From Deltaproteobacteria bacterium (GTDB taxonomy: Bacteria; Desulfobacterota; DSM-4660; Desulfatiglandales; Desulfatiglandaceae), in contig JAFDIV010000003.1 in the NCBI GenBank assembly GCA_019307815.1, forward strand, positions 132,353 through 196,352: a stretch of 64,000 nt of DNA, written 5' to 3'. The position numbers were made by a program, and so were the translations under genes. Below, piece after piece: positions 60,147 to 64,000 of the stretch. The notes under the pieces are model-generated. The model ran no database searches. It was given only the letters and a program-made list of their open reading frames with translations, and had not been told where the DNA came from. Within the stretch, counting starts at the first letter, position 1; the number at the start of each line of letters is the position of its first letter.

Positions 60147-60333
60147 ATGCTTTGGGGGTCCTTCCCGTTGCCTGAGTAGATTCTCTAAATTTTACCCGCT
60201 TTTTGCCTTCCAGGAAATCAGAATCCTCCCGCACAATATTCTTTGCTTTTTCCCAGCAAGGTCATAAAATATTCTTTAAAGGCTATTGTTAACATATGAT
60301 GGTCTAAAAACCTTGCTGGAGGTAAACCAATAA

Positions 60334-61209
60334 ATGGAAACCGTCCATATTGAAGGAGTCGAACTACATTTGACCGAGCCCGATGAGGTTCCCATGACAT
60401 GGGTAGGCCAGCCGGACCTGGTGACTCAGGTGCAGGCGGCCTGGCTTGTTATTGGAGAAGAGGATTTTCCCCTAAACCCCAGATTGATTGGAAAGCCAGG
60501 TGTGGGGAAGACTACCCTAGCCTATCATGCTGGCAGGAGCTTGAATAAGCCCGTTTATCTATTTCAGGCCACTATGGACACCCGGCCAGAGGATCTTATC
60601 GTAACCCCTGTGATTTCAGAAGGGGGCACGATAAAGTATATGGCCAGCTCAATTGTCTCTGCCATGATAAAGGGGGGTGTGGCCGTTATTGATGAGGGCA
60701 ATCGTATGAGTGAGAAGAGCTGGGCATCCCTTGCCCCTTTGCTGGATAACAGACGGTATGTGGAATCTGTGGTGGCTGGTATCAAGATCAAGGCCCATCC
60801 CGAGTTTAGGCTGTGCACTACCATGAATGATGACGCCAGCACCTTTGAACTGCCTGAATATATCCACTCTAGATTACAACCCCAGATCTATATTGACTTT
60901 CCGGAAAGGGATGAAGAGCTTTTGATCTTAAGGAAAAACCTGCCGTTTGCAGATGAAGAGATATTGGAATACGTGGTGGAATTTTTGCAGGCTGCCCATG
61001 AGGCCGACGAACGGTATTCGGTGAGAGACGGAATCAACATAGCCCGCTATGCCCTGAAGAGGGTGATCAGCTCCGAGCAGTCCACTTCCGGTACAAAGAC
61101 AAGCGCGACCATTTTGAATTACCTCAAGGAGGCCGCGTCCCTGATTCTGGATGAAGGGGCCATAAACTACTTTAATGACTTGTTGGATGAAATGTCCGAT
61201 GAGCAGTAG
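60334..61209 (+). CDS. MoxR-type AAA+ ATPase
   Basis: A 291-residue AAA+ ATPase of the MoxR/CbbQ/NirQ group. Walker A GKPGVGKTTL at 53-62, Walker B GVAVIDEGNRM at 115-125, sensor 1 FRLCTTMNDD, and an arginine-finger region HSRLQPQIYIDFPER. These ATPases act as chaperones or activators together with a VWA-domain partner; here the partner is not a VWA protein but a TraB/PrgY-like protein whose gene overlaps by 11 bp. Ribosome site GGAGG lies 11 nt before ATG 60334. Confidence 0.88.
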   Translation: METVHIEGVELHLTEPDEVPMTWVGQPDLVTQVQAAWLVIGEEDFPLNPRLIGKPGVGKTTLAYHAGRSLNKPVYLFQATMDTRPEDLIVTPVISEGGTIKYMASSIVSAMIKGGVAVIDEGNRMSEKSWASLAPLLDNRRYVESVVAGIKIKAHPEFRLCTTMNDDASTFELPEYIHSRLQPQIYIDFPERDEELLILRKNLPFADEEILEYVVEFLQAAHEADERYSVRDGINIARYALKRVISSEQSTSGTKTSATILNYLKEAASLILDEGAINYFNDLLDEMSDEQ

Positions 61210-63019
61210 TATCCAATGGAAAAATGTTCGGTTTGTGCCTATTTTGCATAACCGAATGGAGTTTGCTGTTGAGGTTAGAAGACAGTTTGATGAGTTTCAG
61301 CCGGAGTGTGTGGCGGTAGAGTATCCTGCGACTTTGAGGGATAGGATCTTGCAGGCCGTCCAACGCCTACCGCTTCTGTCGGTAATCTATTATGAGGAAA
61401 GTGACGGCCAACTCATATACCTGATATTGGAGCCCACTGATGGACAGGTAGAGGCCATAAGGCTGGCACAAGAGAGGAACATTCCGATATACTTTATTGA
61501 TAGGGACACGGAGTACTATCCCATGTACTCATCGGCAATGCCTGATTCTTATGCGGTCAAGCGGATCGGGCATTTTCGTTATTGCCAGGCCTTTTTTCGA
61601 ACTGTGCGAAATAGAATGCCGGGAGAAGAGGATATCCTCCGGGAAAAGACCATGGCTTATCATCTTCAACGGCTCAGTAGGGATTTCCATAAGGTCCTCT
61701 TTGTGGGCGGGCTATATCATGCCCCTGGTATTATGGAGTTACTCGAATTGCCCCAGACCGATGTGATTGGAAGGAGAAAGCGCGAAGCAGTCTCCATAGC
61801 CCATTTGCACGAAGAGTCCAGTAGGGAATTAATGACTGAGATCCCTTATTTGGCCGCTGCCTACGAAAAGGCCAGATCAAAGGGGACTGTGGATGGCCTT
61901 GATAGATTACAGATTCATCAGCAATTGATAAAGGAAGCAAAAAACCAGCATCGGAAAAGGAATCGAGAGGAGTTGACCCGTACACAGCTGCGAGTTCTGA
62001 ACCGGTTTGCCAGAAACTATGCCTTTCTTACAGGACGGCTGGTTCCAGACTTTTACCAACTAGTTGTGGCTGCAAGAGGGGCGGTGGATGATAATTTCGC
62101 CTATGAGCTTTGGGAGATTGCCAGTGAATACCCTTGGCAAAGTGAGAGACCTGGTATGCCGGTGTTAAGACTTACGGGTGAGGATCTGTTGCTTGATCAG
62201 AAGCGGATTCGCTTTCACCGGAAACTCAAAACTATGCGCAGACGCCTCGTATCATTGCCATACAGACGCCGACCCACAAAGGCGGATAGGGAGCGATGGT
62301 GTCGGGAGTTTGGATATTTTTCCATATGCTCTTACCCGCCGGAGGACGTGGTGATCGAAGGATATGGTCGGTATCTTCAAAAAAAGGCTATGGAGATCAA
62401 GACCGAAGAGCATACCTCTATTGAACCTTTTGTCCGTTCCATGTTGGATGGTATCGACATTCGTCAGACAATAAGGGAATGGGGCAGTGGAAAGATATAT
62501 GTGAAAGAGGAACGGCCCATGCGGGGCAAGGTAGGATCAGTGGTGGTTATTTTTGACCCCGACTATCCTGACGAGGATGGTAAGGAGGCCTATCCGTGGC
62601 GCGTGACCTGGCTTGGAGAGCACGACCAGGAATCTGATATGGCGTTCTATAGTACTCCTGCAGGAGAGGTGATGGATGGGCCTGGCATCTCAAGGTGCCA
62701 CTATGGGGGCTTTATGCTGACATATCCCCCCATGCGGGTATATGACATATGGAAAGATCCCTTTTTTGACGTGGCCCGATCCAAGCCAGAGAGGCTTCTT
62801 TTGGCTGCCCTTGATTATAGTATGGAGAGGAATGTGGTATATGTGGCCGCATCGCCTCCTTCAGGGTGGTGCAAGAGCTTTGCAGCTCGCCTAGGAAAAC
62901 ATATCATCTATATTCCAATTGGGGTGTTTTCACCTGTTACCTTGAAGAAGATCCGTGAGTTTCATGTGCTGGACGGCCACCATGTGAGACGCTATGCCCA
63001 TCAATATATCAAGAGCTAA
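61199..63019 (+). CDS. TraB/PrgY-like protein with unrecognised C-terminal domain
   Basis: A 606-residue soluble protein. The N-terminal 190 residues look like the TraB/PrgY/ChaN family: Glu41 in VAVEYPATLRDR, IPIYFIDRDTEY at 96-107, REKTMAYHLQRL at 148-159 and a GxxxH motif GGLYHAPGIMELL at 170-182. The middle (200-300) is helical and charged; the C-terminal 300 residues have a beta-rich domain with GSGKIYVKEERPMRGKVGSVVV and are not recognised. It overlaps the MoxR gene by 11 bp, so the two products likely act together. DUF5682-type proteins of MoxR-containing conflict systems are the nearest concept, from memory. Start at 61199 chosen over 61175. Confidence 0.6.
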   Translation: MSSSIQWKNVRFVPILHNRMEFAVEVRRQFDEFQPECVAVEYPATLRDRILQAVQRLPLLSVIYYEESDGQLIYLILEPTDGQVEAIRLAQERNIPIYFIDRDTEYYPMYSSAMPDSYAVKRIGHFRYCQAFFRTVRNRMPGEEDILREKTMAYHLQRLSRDFHKVLFVGGLYHAPGIMELLELPQTDVIGRRKREAVSIAHLHEESSRELMTEIPYLAAAYEKARSKGTVDGLDRLQIHQQLIKEAKNQHRKRNREELTRTQLRVLNRFARNYAFLTGRLVPDFYQLVVAARGAVDDNFAYELWEIASEYPWQSERPGMPVLRLTGEDLLLDQKRIRFHRKLKTMRRRLVSLPYRRRPTKADRERWCREFGYFSICSYPPEDVVIEGYGRYLQKKAMEIKTEEHTSIEPFVRSMLDGIDIRQTIREWGSGKIYVKEERPMRGKVGSVVVIFDPDYPDEDGKEAYPWRVTWLGEHDQESDMAFYSTPAGEVMDGPGISRCHYGGFMLTYPPMRVYDIWKDPFFDVARSKPERLLLAALDYSMERNVVYVAASPPSGWCKSFAARLGKHIIYIPIGVFSPVTLKKIREFHVLDGHHVRRYAHQYIKS

Positions 63020-63123
63020 TCTACCATAATAGAGAATGGAACTGGTGCTAGGCATGAGGGGGCATACGAGATAAAGCCCGCCTCATAAAAAACACATATG
63101 AGGTAGCCCTATAGCTGGGTATG

Positions 63124-64000
63124 TTAGGATTTGAGGTGTTCTTGTAAGGCTCGTTGCTGGGGCATATCTGACTGAGTTATCTTGCGGTGGGGGAGCATGA
63201 GGGTAAATGTGGTCCCTTTGCCCGGGGTACTTTCAAATTCTAGCCTTCCCTTGTGCTCATTTACAATCTTTTGCGTTACCGGCAGTCCCAGCCCTGTGCC
63301 CTTATAGCCCTTTGTGGTAAAGAAATCTGTGAATAGCCGGTCTTGGGTTTCCTTATCCATTCCCGTGCCATTGTCTATGACTTGAAACCGCACTGCCCAG
63401 CCCTGTGGTCTGTCTGTTCGAATTATCACCTTGCCTTTTCCGTTTGTCAGGCCCTCCAGCGTACATGCGTCAATGGCATTGCCTATGAGGTTCAAAAGAC
63501 ATCTATGGATAGCGGTCCTGTCCATGGCCACTTCACCAAGGTCTGGGTCCAGGTCGAGCACCATTTCTACCCCGGACAGCCTGGCCCTCTCTTCCATGAG
63601 CCCCGCTACTTCCTTTACCAGTATATTAGGGTTCACCATTTGGTACTGTGGCTTTCTCTCTCTTGAATAAATGAGCATGTCCAAAACTATGTTGCTTATT
63701 TGATCGATATTGCGCTCAACCATTTGCCACCCTTTTTGAACCAGGTCCAGGTCTTTTTTAGACACCGCCGAATTGATTACATAGGCGCCTCCTTTCAGTC
63801 CAGTGACAATGTTTTTTATGTAATGTGCCAGGCCTGCAACAGTGCGACCAATGACCGCCATGCGTTCTGCCTGCTCCTTCTCCCGCTGCAGCCTCAATAT
63901 TTCTCTCAGATCCTGAATAAAGACAACACTGCCCACTTCTTTTTTTCGTTCATAGAGGAGGGTGCCGGAGAGCCTGACTGGGATAGCCTCCCCGGATCTG
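63124..64000 (-). CDS. PAS sensor histidine kinase, N-terminus beyond window
   Basis: The open frame runs past the right window edge on the minus strand, so only the C-terminal 292 residues are seen. A PAS domain ends at VGSVVFIQDLREI, then a HisKA-like helix with variant H box GLAHYIKNIVTG (HxxKN instead of HExxNP), and a HATPase domain with N box LLNLIGNAID, RFQVIDNGTGMD and TGLGLPVTQKIVNEHKG. The GTG at 63936 is internal and not the start. It would phosphorylate a response regulator encoded outside the window. Confidence 0.88.
   Translation of the reverse strand, partial: RSGEAIPVRLSGTLLYERKKEVGSVVFIQDLREILRLQREKEQAERMAVIGRTVAGLAHYIKNIVTGLKGGAYVINSAVSKKDLDLVQKGWQMVERNIDQISNIVLDMLIYSRERKPQYQMVNPNILVKEVAGLMEERARLSGVEMVLDLDPDLGEVAMDRTAIHRCLLNLIGNAIDACTLEGLTNGKGKVIIRTDRPQGWAVRFQVIDNGTGMDKETQDRLFTDFFTTKGYKGTGLGLPVTQKIVNEHKGRLEFESTPGKGTTFTLMLPHRKITQSDMPQQRALQEHLKS

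Noticed and set aside
1..64000. CRISPR array
   Set aside because: The direct repeats seen are 7-nt units without spacers of constant length; no 24-40-nt repeat and no cas gene found.
1..64000. tRNA or rRNA genes
   Set aside because: Scanning spacers by eye for the GGTTCGANTCC T-arm and for rRNA cores gave no candidate; a covariance search would be decisive.

Overview
The window looks like a chromosomal segment of a sulfate-reducing (or sulfur-disproportionating) bacterium of the Desulfobacterota, the former Deltaproteobacteria. The main evidence is a complete dissimilatory sulfite reductase locus: dsrA, dsrB and dsrD, a divergent dsrN-type siroheme amidase, and dsrC with both conserved C-terminal cysteines. 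A Rieske/cytochrome b/dodecahaem cytochrome c operon and the rnc - radical SAM - era gene order fit the same group. I saw no phage, transposase, CRISPR array, rRNA or tRNA. Lineage below phylum is not resolvable by reading.

Layout: 1-4.6 kb is a branched-chain amino acid operon (ilvB, truncated by the window edge, then ilvN, ilvC, leuB). It is followed by a methyltransferase and a nitrilase-family hydrolase (4.8-6.4 kb). The sulfite reduction locus spans 6.5-11.8 kb. dsrN and dsrC read leftward and dsrABD rightward from a 396-bp divergent control region with two good sigma-70 promoters; dsrC has its own promoter and terminator. From 11.9 to 17.5 kb lies a block of small, mostly unassigned proteins (TPR, cysteine cluster, possible kinase fold, zinc ribbon plus HEAT repeats, FmdB zinc ribbon, ATP-grasp), which is the best place here to look for accessory functions of sulfite reduction. 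Between 17.5 and 22.7 kb are YjbQ, pyrR with an unknown partner, and rnc - radical SAM - era.

From 23 to 31.6 kb are a two-component sigma-54 system, a radical SAM protein with an unrecognised N-terminal domain, a divergent PurD, a secreted DUF4412-like protein, a decarboxylase-fold protein that seems to lack the cofactor lysine, and an HDOD protein. From 31.6 to 39.9 kb are a GH13 sugar phosphorylase, a LUD protein, an MFS transporter, a host-attachment-like protein, a ferredoxin-thioredoxin reductase catalytic subunit, a PpiD-type chaperone and two small unknowns. At 40-48 kb, an LsrF-like aldolase, a zinc alcohol dehydrogenase and an unusual class II aldolase precede YhaM and the Rieske/b/c complex. 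At 48-53 kb is rlmE-yebC-ruvC-ruvA-ruvB plus a cNMP-binding protein. At 53.5-58.6 kb is a complete livKHMGF importer ending in ridA. The right end holds two secreted proteins, a MoxR ATPase coupled to a TraB/PrgY-like protein, and the C-terminal part of a PAS histidine kinase.

The most striking non-coding signal is a family of intergenic repeats that share a strict 7-nt period but not a sequence. Ten loci carry 2-7 heptads each, often as inverted pairs around a hairpin. The most interesting coding candidates for follow-up are the dsr-adjacent unknown block, the MoxR/TraB-like pair, the aldolase-dehydrogenase-aldolase cassette and the lysine-less decarboxylase homologue. All functional names come from motif recognition by eye, not from database searches.
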